Below, in pieces: positions 12,001 to 24,000 of a stretch of 64,000 nt of DNA. How positions within the stretch are numbered: the first letter of the stretch is position 1; each line of letters opens with the position of its first letter. The notes beneath the pieces were generated by a model, which worked only from the letters and a program-made list of their open reading frames with translations, was not told where the DNA came from and searched no databases. The translations under genes and the position numbers were made by a program. Source of the DNA: Tribonema minus (Eukaryota; Sar; Xanthophyceae; Tribonematales; Tribonemataceae); assembly GCA_017506865.1 (NCBI GenBank), contig JAFCMP010000201.1:1076001-1140000 (forward strand). The letters run 5' to 3'.

Positions 12001-15000
12001 GTCAAAAGGTTTGCAGCACAACTGTCCTGTGCACATTGTATGTTGTTAATGCAGGCGCTTCGTCGTTGAAAACACCTTCACTTCAAAAAGTTGTTAGGCA
12101 ATGCCTGCAACTCGAAGCACATGAGGTCACCGTTGAGATTTCAAGAAGCCCGTGTTGACCCCTGACAGCAGCCCTAGTGCGCACAACTCCACAAGCCCGA
12201 TCCTGCACTCTGGCCCCAACTTCGCGCCATGCTTATGCAAATGGACACTGCATACTGCACTCAGCACTGCCCTGATAGCGACAGATGTGCGCCAGAACGC
12301 ACCTCCACAAGCGGGCGGGGGTCGAAGTATCGGGTCTGACTGTCGTTGAGGTAGCAGAACGTTCTCTGAACCTGCTCCAGCAGCAGCCGCGTGTGCTCAT
12401 CCTCCGCTTCCTGCCAAAGCAAAAAGGTGACAATATATGGAGAATATAACGTCAGGGCATGTGTGCACGCGTCCTGACTCAGGGCAGATGCCTGCCAAGC
12501 AGGAAACTGATGATATGTGGGAGTCACCATGTCGGAGTAATATGGACTGCTAACGCTGACCCACCTCGAGAGCAAGATCAACTTGAAGTTCACTTGGCTG
12601 CTGAGACCAACAGGTACATAAGAGCAACTTAGGGCTAGGCGAGGCTACACTGAGGCTAGCTCTGATTTGACCCTAGCTGCAAGGACCTTGCATAAATACA
12701 ATGCACTGACAGAAAAAAAACACCATGTTGTGTCAGCACCTTGATTGTGTCGACCCTGCACCCCAGAGCTAGCGCATTTTGCCAAGAGATGATGACTGTG
12801 CAGATGATCTTTTAAATGCTGCTCAATGTTAACTACCATATCACACTGTAGATGTTTTGACTGTTTTGACTGCTGAATGCATGTCAGCATCAAGAAATGC
12901 ACCACTGCAACCCTATTCCATTTTGTGTCAACGCTAAATCACGCAGGCACTTGCAGCTGGAAGCCAACACTGCGGAAACACAACGGCCCGGTATACTGAT
13001 GTGGTCTGTAACATGACATGGCTCTGAATCTGCGACAAATCATGACGTCTATGACAAGCTATGAGTGCATTTCAACCATGGATGAACTGGTGCAGTGTGC
13101 TGACCTTCTCCTTCTCTTTGTCGGTGAGGTTGCGCTGCGGTACCACCGCCGAGGAGCCCTGTGCACAACAGCACAAGCATTGGCATTTCAGACTTGTAGC
13201 AAGAGGTTGTCTTGCTTTCACGAAGGTTAGGGGTGGCGTAAGGGCTAGGGTTTTGGCAGATTGCTGTTGTACATAGATTGCATCGCCGCCACTGGGGCCT
13301 GCACTGAGCGCTTGAACGCCCCTGCCTGCACTGTTGTCCTACAGTACAGTACCTTTACGGCACTGTCCGATGTGAAGCACGCACCCAAACATTGCATCTG
13401 TGTGTTGCTCGCAGCATTCATGCATCAAGTTCTGGCCAGGGTTGCATACGTGTGCACTAGCCGTGACCCTAATCCTAACCCTAAGTAAGTGTCCCATAAC
13501 GCCGCGCCAGTGCTACTGATCTCGTTCGCATTGATTGAACGTATCCCGGCTAGCATGATGCATGGGTTAGGTTTCAAAATAAGGGGCATGAATGCTACGC
13601 ATGGCATGGACCTCGCACCTAACCCCTAGACTTCGCACCTAACCCCTAGACCTCGCACCTAACCCTACCCCTGACCCTAAGCAAAGGGTTACAGTGTAAA
13701 GTGCGTGTCGTATGCGCACCTCGCACCTAACCCAAACCCTAACCCTGATCATACGCGACAGTTCTGCTACCCACCTTGTGCACCTTAGGCAGGGGCGTGA
13801 AGATCCCCGTCTCCTTGCCCGGCCGCCCGCTGCGTAGCACGAACGTGTGCACAATGCCCTGCCCCTCGTCGTCGCTGTTCTCCGCACTCGCCTCAGGAAC
13901 TGTCCCAGGAGCGGTCCCAGGCGCGGTCGCAGGGGGGCGGATGGTGGTGTATCTGATGGTGTGCATGCCCGTATCTGGCTGATAGCCCATCACCTTGGCC
14001 TGTACATACATGCATACATACCAGCGTCGAGAGCGATGTCAGCACCCAAAGAAGCGCTTAATTGAAAACAGTGGTCAAAGCGCTAGTCTATGTAGACGCC
14101 GCATGTGTCGGTGCTGGTGGGTCAGCTTGGACTGCTGCTGTGCATGTGGTTGTGGGTCAAATGACAGCCGTTGCCTTTCAATTTCGTAACAGATTACTGT
14201 AACAAACCGGGGATCAATGCAGGCGAACATGGCCAAGTTGCAGGCACACATATGCAGGTGGGCGTGCACCTTCTGACCCTTACTCAACCCTACCCTGACC
14301 TTGACCCTGTGCTCATGTGGTCATGGAGACAGGCGCTGACATTTGCCGTCCGCAGCAACGATACTATTGCAGTTCATGGAAGTGCACACGAAGGCACCAG
14401 GAATCGTTGCAATGCTATGGTGCAGACTGCTGCACAACGGGTGATATACAAACCCTTGCAGAGCCGCAAGTGCAGACCGGCTCGATCTTCCTTTTCATCA
14501 TCCATTTGGATAATTCAATGAACATACCTGCATGGGCTGCTGGCTCTCAAACTGCATCATCAAGCGCCTGCCGACCCACTGAGCAGGGTCCTCTGGCAGG
14601 CTGGCGTCACTGGGCCGCGGCATCGGAGCAGCGCTGCAGATGGCCTCACGGAATGCAGGGACCATAAACAGCTGCAAGTAGCACAAACCACAGGGCACAG
14701 CAGCAGTAGAAAGAAAAATGAGAATTAATCAGGGCAGCGCTGCAGATGGCCTCACGGAAGGAGGGCACTATGAGAAGCTGCTGGTATCACAGACCACACG
14801 GCACAACAGAGGTAGCGACAGGGTCAGATGTTCTGAAGCTAGCGCCAGTGATGGATCAATGGCACTGGATTAGTTGCAGCATCTAGGGCCAACAACTGAG
14901 GACTGCATACACTGCATGCATCTACCACATAAAAGTGCTATTTACAGTGCAGTGCATGCACACACATGCTGCAAATGCGAATGGTGCATGGTTCTGTGCA

Positions 15001-18000
15001 CCACAAAGCGGGTTTCTTTCAATTTAAAAAGTGCCTCGCGATTTTGTGCGCAAGAACCTAATGTACATGGTTGAGAAATTAAACCAACTTCAGGGTACAC
15101 ACCTGTTGCAACAAGCTGTTCATGTAGCAGGTGCAGCCCTGGTTCTTCAAGCCCACATACCCCGATCCACCCCTGCGATCGAAACAACAGCAGCATTGCC
15201 CAAGGCCAGGGTTGGTTTCATGATATCATAATGCAAATTTACACAAATGAAGTGCTACGCGCGGATATTACATCAAGGTATACCTACCAACCCCTGAGCT
15301 GACGTACCGCGTTTCTCAGAGTGCCTGCCTCACTACACATGCATTGGCTGCAGAATTTGCAGGCACGGGTCCCAGCGCAATTGCCATTTCAGCAAACAGA
15401 GAGTGTTTGATACCTACTTGAAGTATCTTGCATAACATGAATCTCATTATAGCCTGGAACCGTTCATGTTGCAGACAGTTTCAGGAATTGGATCTGACAT
15501 GCAATTCACAGGATACGCATGCCCAAACCCACTCTGTATAGTAGCGTTCAAGACTCAACGGCAAGGATGTGAAGAACAACAGAGACCAGCACAGCAGCCC
15601 AGTTCATGAGAGATCGCCTGTTGCAGGTATACACAGCTTCAAAAGGCTTTGCATAGAGCCAACATGCCTCCCCATGTATCGCTTGGCACTGGTGATGATC
15701 AAGTAGTGCCGCACAGAGGTTGCATGGTGAGCTTCACACGGACCCTAACCGTCACCCTAACGTAAGCCTAAACTCTGAGCCTACATACATTTACATAATG
15801 CCATCAAAGCATGCCAAATGTCCTCAAGATGGGTCCTAACCCTAACCCTAGCCCTAAGCGCCCTGAAGTCAGCAGTCCGTAGGACCTTCGAAGCATAGTA
15901 AAAGCCGGAAATAGGGCCACGAAATCTGCAAAATCCCTGAGAATAGCTATATTCACCCTCAGCAATCGCTCTGACTGCAAGCTGTCTGGGGTTATGGCAA
16001 AGGCTGCAGATAGGGTAACAAAGTCCATCAAAGTCCCTGAACCCAGCTACAGATACCCTGACATAACTCTCTCTGCGGTTGTCAACTGTCTCATGCAGAG
16101 GAGCCTCACCTACCCATAAACCCTAGCCCTAACCCTGATGTGATTTATCTGAAGAAAAAAGTAAGCTTGTCTCGTGCAGAGGGGCGTCACCTGTTGCCGT
16201 CAGCTGAGGTCTCGACGTGCCAACACGACCTGAGTCCAGGCGTGGCACCGCTCATCATGTTGCCGCACATGTACAGCAGCTGAGGCAGTGCCGTTGCCGT
16301 GTCCCTGCCAGCGGCTGCCAGTAACACCTAACGATGATGCCAAAAAGAGAAAAGGATGAATCACACTGCTGTGATTCATAATGCATGGTGCGCATGCAAA
16401 GAGAGTCAATGCCAGCAACACCTGCAGATGTTGACAAATGTAGAGAAGGTGAATTACAGTATGATTCATGCTCCTTGATGTGCATGAAACGAAAAGTGGT
16501 GAAAGGTGGGTTGGGGTGACTGCTGCAAAACGCTGCACGGCATATCCAGAGTTTTACTGTAGCCCCAAACAAATCACAACCATTTGATGGCAAAATATGT
16601 CGATGGCGACCATTGCTATGCAGTGCAAGTAAAAAGACCGCATTTAGATAGTAAAATTCATATTCGCCAGTTGAGGCAAGGGGGCATCACCCTAGCCCTA
16701 ACCCTAAGTGCCAACAACACAAACCCAAACCCTCATGCTTCCGGTCATCAGCACTGACGAGCGCTGCTGCAACCATTACATACATACATACATACCTGGA
16801 ATGCAGCGGCGCGCGGACCGTTCCCCTCGCACAGCGGGTGCGCCGTTGTCGCTGCTGTAACTGTCACCGTGGCAGACTGCGGCAGCGCAAACAACATGCT
16901 GCCAAAGACGTGGCCGATCAGGTTTTCGCCGAGCTCCGTGCCAGCCAATGGCATCATGCCCTCTGGGGCGCCCTGAGAGGGGCAGGAGGGGGAAGCGGTT
17001 ACACCAAAAGTGGATTTGTGTGCATATAGCGTACATACTTCTATGTGTATGGCATATGCACATGCTTCGAGGCACACCACAAGTGCAAATGCTATGGGAC
17101 ATGCACACGCTTTGAGGCACACTGCAAGCGCGAAAATGCTGAGCCTTTCAGTAGCATATTCACACAGCTGTACTGGCGATGACTGCAAGGCAGGGTGCGC
17201 AGCCATGCAGGTCAGGTGCTCTGCAATTTGTGCTGCAAGGGATGGTAGAGTGCCTGGTGACGCACGGTGCTGGTGCAGAGAATACAAAAGTTGTGCAAAG
17301 GGGCACCAAATGTCTCAGGCAAATGGCTGCAGGGACATTTCTGTACAAGAGTATGAGAGCAAAAAGACCTAATCAATGATCAACGTCAAAACTGTTGATG
17401 ACTTGCGTAACGAAAGGATGATCCAAGTTGCATCCCAAAGCTGAGATTGACGTTGACGTTTGATGTTGAAGTTCATAAACACATCCAAATGCATACATAC
17501 ATACATACCTTGAGCAGGCGCGTGAGCAGCACCAGGCAGCACTGCAGCACCAAGGTGCTGCTGGCACCCCCGTCGATGCCACCCCTGCTGCTGCCAGCGC
17601 CCTCGGTAGCGTGGGCAGATTCCCTGGATACACAACAAGAGCAAGCGGTCAAGATCAAAGGCGCAGCGCACCAGACAATCAGGTTGTTGTGAAGTTGGCA
17701 ATATTGCTGAGCACAGCACGTGGTGTCGCATGATTTTGATTCAGTTTGGGTTGACTAGTAGTACCAATACCTTCAAGTGCGTTCATCTGCAGTGATCAGC
17801 AATGGCCAGTGGAAGCCATTGTCATGTGATATCAAAGAATGTGTGTCTATGCTGGCTCACAGCAACTTGATGATGACTGACCTCCTCAACAACATATGAC
17901 ACTTTGCCTGAGGCCTTGCCCTTCGCCTGCGCCTCCACCCACACGGTCAAAAGCTTCAGACAACGTCATTGCTGCTGAAGTCTGGCTCTTATGCCAGCAA

Positions 18001-21000
18001 GTACTGACAACAAGGTCGACATTCCTCACCAATGTGCAGCTACTCAGCCCTTCAGCGCCTGTGTACCCTTACTAGCTCCTCTACCCAATACGCATTGTGT
18101 TGTTTGAGTGAGGGTTCTAGGTGAGGGTTGGAGTAAGGGATCGGCTTACTGCTCGGCAATTGATTGACAGCAGAGCTCTAAGTAACATCTCCAATCTGAT
18201 GCTAACCCTAACCCTAACCTTCACCCATTACATCATATACCCTTACACACGCTGTGATAATTCACTCGTGAGTTCATCACCTGCGCAGAGCCATGAGCTT
18301 GACACTGAGCGCGTACCCCAGCGCCTGCAGTTGCCCCTCCCTTCATAAAGCCATGATATATGCTACTGCTGATCAATTAATGTATGAATCCACTCGTGAA
18401 TTCATCACCTGCGCAGCACCATGAGCTTGACACTGAGCGCCTGCCCCAACGCCTGCAGCTGCCCCTCCACAGCCCGCCGCTCCGCGCTAGCCCCCGCAGC
18501 GTCTGCCATTTCCCCCTCAGCAGGAGCGTCACCTGCTAAGAACGCTCTCAGCATGAGCTCCAGCACCTGGTCCAGCGCCATGAAGTACTGCGTGCACTGC
18601 GAGTCCTGCACAGGGACGCAGAATGGAACGAAAATAGCCAGTTGAGCCAGGGATTTGTGAATGACACGGCAGGGGGTGAGGGGTAGGGTTGAACAAAACT
18701 CATTCTCAATGCATGTGCAGGGGTTGCATGCTGCACTGGTGCTGACGGAGGCTCAGAGCGCAGCAAAGGCTAATCCTAAGTAGCAAAACCTAAACTTAAG
18801 TCGGGAAGGTGACGGCAAGGTGCGTAATAGGGTTGAAGCGTGCTGCAGGTGTTGAAAGTGTACTTGCGAGCACTTGAAGAAAGCCTCGTATTGATAAGAT
18901 ATCATATGTGCTACATGTTGTAGGTGGCAGAGCCGCAGACCTCGTCTGTGCTCAAGAAGCTCAACGCTTTGCACTTCGAGTACATTTAGGATATGCGCAA
19001 GCGATACATGTTGTCGAAGTTTGCAAAACGCGACTGACAAAGCCTGCATGTCTACAGTGTGTGCAAACATTTCGTGAACAACACGAGCGGCAGATGAATG
19101 AGGACTGTCCACAAAGTGAGCGCTGCTTCTACGACAAATTGCACAAGCAAAGGGCAAGATACTATGAAGGCCTGCTGTGACAGTACACATGAAGTACACA
19201 ACAATACACACAAAGTGCATGCATGGTACAAGTGAAGTTCATAAACCCACCATGGGCTACAGGTGTACCACGAAAACGGTAGTTTGGTAGCATCCTCTTT
19301 GGCGAGTACAAACACTGCACAAATGAAGTACACATGTAGTCCATGAACCCACCGTGGGTGACAGGTGTACCAGCGGCTCTGTGAGCCATTGGAAGATGCC
19401 AGGGTCCATGCTGCCCAGCTCTGTTGCCAGCTCCACAGCTAGCTCGCTCATGGCCTGCCGAACCTGCGTTGTTAATTCACGCTCATTGTCAGCCATCATT
19501 GTCAGCCACGGTGCCTCCTTCAAGGAAACAACGTGTCAGGTAACATGGTCGATAGTAAGTATGCCTATGCCTGTGTAGGATATGATTGCCGTCCTGGTAC
19601 AGTACAGCGCGATGAACAACGTATGTGTTGTTTGCTGAAAGGCCCATAGTTCGAGGTGACAGGGTGGTATCATGATCGCATGATGTATGACTTCACAAGC
19701 CCTCAAGCGACAACCTTTGAAACACCATTGGCAGACCGTGCAAGCATGCAATGACATGCGTGTGATAGAGGCAGTATCGTCATACAACCTAATATATACC
19801 ACGACAATGCACATACTTCAAGTACTTGACATGCATACAAATCCACGGGATGCCACGCACATATCACATGTGCATCACCTTTTTTCTCCCTCTACAGTAT
19901 GAAGATGTCACAAAGCCTACCGCTTGATGCTGCAGTAGTCTATCAGTGAGGCAGCAGACACTATCATGCGACCTTCAAACTTGAGGAACATGGCAGGGTA
20001 TGTACGTATGCGTTCACTCACCTTCATGTGCGTGCTGCACAGCGATACTGACACCAGCCATTTCCTGGCAGCGCTGGTCTGCAGTACACAGTACACACAA
20101 ACACCAGATGTAGTTAGCAGAGTAGCAGAGTCGGCTACTTGAGAGGCCATAGCTTAAGTGACTCGAGAACCACTCACTCTTTACTCTGCATCTGATGCTC
20201 ACCAGCGAGCAAACCACTATGTGTACAATCAGCAGGGTGGCAGAGACAAGCCAACCTTACTTGACCACACCCCACGTGGGACACTCACATGGCAGCAAAA
20301 GGGGGGCAGTCAAACCATAGGCTGAGTCAAACCCCAGATCTACTGATTTCACACACCTGCAGAGCTTCGCAGCCACGTCTAACCCTAACTCAACTCTCAC
20401 CCCGAAACGCACCCCAGATCTACGGCGGCAAGCCCCCCATATCTACATACCTACATACTGCTGCAGTGCTCAGCATACCTGAAGCGCGCGCGCTGCCGTG
20501 GGCGCCCTCGGCAGCGCCCCAGATCTACAACCTACATACCGTTTCTACACTGCTGCAGTGCTCAACAGCCACACACGCACCTGCAGCGCGCGCGCCGCAG
20601 TTCTACATGCTCACATACTGACGCTACGTTGCTGCAGTGCTCAGCATAGGTGCCTGCAGCGCGTGCGCCGCCACCGCAGGCGCCCTTCGCAGCGCCCCAG
20701 ATCTACATACCTACATACTGAATAAATGCTGCTGCAGTGCTCAGCATACCTGCAGCGCGCGCGCCGCCGCCGCGGGCGCCCTCCGCAGCGCCCCAGATCT
20801 ACCTACATAATGATTCGACACTGCTGCAGTGCTCAGCGTAGTGCAGCGCGTTTGATGACGCAGCAGGCGCCTCAGAACTACATACCTACACGCTGAACAA
20901 AACCGTTGCAGTGCTCAGCATAGGTACCTGCAGCGCGCGCGCCGCGGCCGCGGGCGCCCTCCGCAGCGCCGCAGATCTACATACCGATTCTAACGCTGCT

Positions 21001-24000
21001 GCAGTGCTCAGCATAGGTACCTGCAGCGCGCGCCCCGCAGATCTACACACTCACATAAAGTAGTTATTATATGTTTCCACACTGCTGCAGTGCTCAGCGT
21101 ACCTGCAGCGCGCGCGCCGCCGCCGCGGGCGCCCTCCGCAGCGCCGCCCTGAACACCACCAGCCCGCACTGCACCGTCTGGTACAGCGTGAACTTGTCCA
21201 CCCCCTGCTCCTCCATCACACCGCTCAACGCCGGCCCCTGCACCGCTGCCAGCAGCAGCTTGGCGCTGGTAGAAGGCAGGGGCGCGTGCGCCTGCGCCGC
21301 CGCTGTCTGCTGCTGAGCGTCACCAGGGTTTGGCGGCGCGGCGGCGGTTTTGGCGGTTTCGGGGGTGGGCTGGTATGCGGCGATGGCGTCGGGCATCATG
21401 GCCGCGTGCTGCGCGGCCAGCCCCGCCTGATAAAGACAGCGCGGGAAGATGTGTAGGGTGACGTGTGAGTCGGAGTCGCCATTCGTGTGCAACGCGTCAG
21501 CCAGCTGCATGTAATACATACATATCGGCGAATTTGTGGCATGGCGTGTGTGGGGGCGCGCAAGCTGACCTACTTTTTGATGGAGCTGAGGGTAGGCAGG
21601 AGTGGTAGGCAGCATCTGAAACTCATGTGCCAGGTTCAAGGCAGCTAGCTGGATGCCGACTATAACTGCTGCGAAGCACATTTGTAAGGCACATTGATGT
21701 ACAAACTCTTTTGTATCGTGTGGCATAGACTATATACAAGCAGATGCTTTGTGCATCACGCCAGTTTGTATTGGTAGGTTAAGTCATCGAACTGGATTCG
21801 CAACAGAGTGCCGCAGCAACGGCCTCACAACACCTCGCAGCATCCGATGGCATCAGGAAACACCCCCCTCCTGAAGGAGTTGGGGGCACAACGCCAAAGC
21901 TCAGCCATGTAACAGTACGTGTGTTCAAGCACGTGACAGGTGGTACCACAGTGTTTGATATGCGTTAAGCCCCCAAATGGGGTTACAGTGAGGTTACCCC
22001 TAACGCTAACCCTAACCCAGAGTGAACGGCAGTCCGATTCACGCACCTGAATGGTCTTCTCGAGCAGCTGCGCCAGACTGACACCCACGACCGACTCCTC
22101 CCCCTCAGCACACCCCCCTGCCTGCCCCGACAGCCCCCCAGAGGCAGCGCCGCCATTGCCATTACCCCCAAGCCCCCCTCCCTTGCTGGCCCCCATGCCC
22201 GGGGGCCAGGGCTCTGTGTGGCGGGGGGGCGTGTCCTCTGGTGTTGACATTGACGGTTGGGGTGTGCCACCCTGTGGCGCGTAGGCAAGAAAAGAAGTGC
22301 ATGGGAAGGCACTAGTTTCAGGCACACGCGTGAACATTGGCAAATGGGATGTTCCGCTGCAGCTTCAAGTTGAACATGTGAACAAATTGCCGAAATGAAG
22401 CCAGGTTTTTGATCTGCACAAGAGAGCATGGCATCAGAAACTCAATGCGATACAGCACAATGCACCAACCCTCGCCCACACCTTACCATGCTACGGCAGT
22501 GCATGGCGTTGTCATATGACCCTCACCCTTACCCATAGCATCTACTTAAAGTAGTAGAATAGAATGGCGTTGCTGATGTGCACAAGAGACTGCCAACACA
22601 GTCCAAAATGGTGGTTTTGCCACCCTTGCCGTGTCTGTCCCTTGCACAATCTCAGCTCACAGGACAAAGCCAGGTCGGCGGTCACAATGAAGTTGAACTC
22701 GTCTACTGACCTCTTAATTTTGACTACGTCGAAGTACAATATTGAAATCTTCGTCGTGTGCATCCTTACCATGCTGAGCTGGCCCAGTACCCCTGCGACG
22801 GCAGTTCTCGGTGTAGCCCCCTCCGCATCAGACTCCCCGCCCCCCTCCCCCCCCGCCCCAGCCACATGCCCCGCGCCAACGACATCGCCAAAGCCAGAGG
22901 CCCCAGCCCCCAGCAAGCACGTGCGCATGATCTTGAGGGCCAGGCAGTTGACCCAGTAGTAGGAGGCGTCGCCCTCTGCCGGAGTGTGCAGCAGCGTTTC
23001 GAGCACTGCTTTGAAGCCGCCGGAGGTGACGAAGCCGTCCTGGAAGTGGGGGGAGGCCTGCGCCCAGGGGTGGGCTGCTAGGGGGGCGGCTGGCACCAGC
23101 AGGGCGTCCACGATCTGAGGGCAAGATTGGGGGGGGGGGCGGGGGGGGGGGGGCGGGGGGGGAGGGGGCAGGTGCATCAGAGTTGTTAAGGATGAAGAAG
23201 CCAACTGCTAGCGCTGAAGATTCTCATGTGCACTAAGTGAATGAAGGATGGCGGCTGTAAAGTGCCGCCGCAGGTTGAAGGTTTGTATTCAGCAGTAAAA
23301 ATAAATCAACCGCGGACAGATGGCAGGGCATGAAATCGATCAGTACAGTGGTAACAATGAAATGAAGAATCAACAGCTTCCGTCACGCATGTCGAGAAGA
23401 ATTTGCCTACCCATACCAACTCTCAAACACACGGAAAATGTGGAGCACTGCCACAAGAATATGTCTGATCCTATCAACACCAGACCAGCTCGTACACATA
23501 CGCATGAGCAACTTCAACAGTGTGCACGCTCACAGAAGTTGAGACGCTATGTACGCAGCATGCACGACATCACCAAGTTAGACTCTCTCTTCTGCTATGA
23601 CATAGAAGTAACAAATAGCTACGACTGCGCACCTGCAGCACGTAGACCAGCTTGTACACCGAGAGCGCAGGCGACACCAGGTGCTGCCACATGGCGGCCT
23701 GAGAGCCGGCCGGTGCACTGTCCCCCTTCACCACCCCCCCCGCCTGAAGCACATGGTCCAGTAGCACTGAGTCGGTGGGCAGTTTCATGAGCAGAGACCA
23801 GACGGCGCTGGCGGTGGGCTGGTCCTTGGCCAAGCGCGCTTGCTCCAGCAGACCAAACAGCACGTCAAAGTACCTGCGAGTGCCAGAAGAGCAGGGCGGC
23901 ATGCGGGGTGGCGTCAGCGCAGATGGATATGGTTGTTGCTGCAGTCGTTTGTCAGTCTAGTAAGCTAGACAGTGAGTCAGGCTCGATGTGCAGGCATTGG

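Larger units (their letters stand above)
5393..15172 (-). other. USP9X-like gene: UCH catalytic domain exons
   Basis: Exons 15172-15103, 14671-14528, 13999-13775, 13158-13105, 12410-12303, 11719-11640, 11006-10947, 10352-10199, 9411-9272, 7791-7704, 6919-6734, 6540-6375, 5541-5393. The Cys box reads GYVGLKNQGCTCYMNS, with the nucleophile as the second Cys of CTC and the oxyanion Asn two residues after Leu. LFMVPAFREAI, YHQNDASEF, NCFGGK, LILHLKRFDLDY and CEFPLTLDVKPYTQEGI follow in USP order. The His box reads GVAQGGHYYSFI, then WFKFDDDDV with the third catalytic residue, and the domain closes with ETCCFGG and ALMLFYEK. The zinc-ribbon knuckle CxxC is intact at 9.4 kb (CDKC), but its partner reads KIPRGC, so one usual Cys is Pro. 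The 13.8-14.0 kb exon adds an insertion with YQPDTGMHTIRY. Confidence 0.93.

Noticed and set aside
20460..21190. CRISPR array
   Set aside because: Units are whole tandem copies with exon sequence and no unique spacers, in eukaryotic intron DNA.
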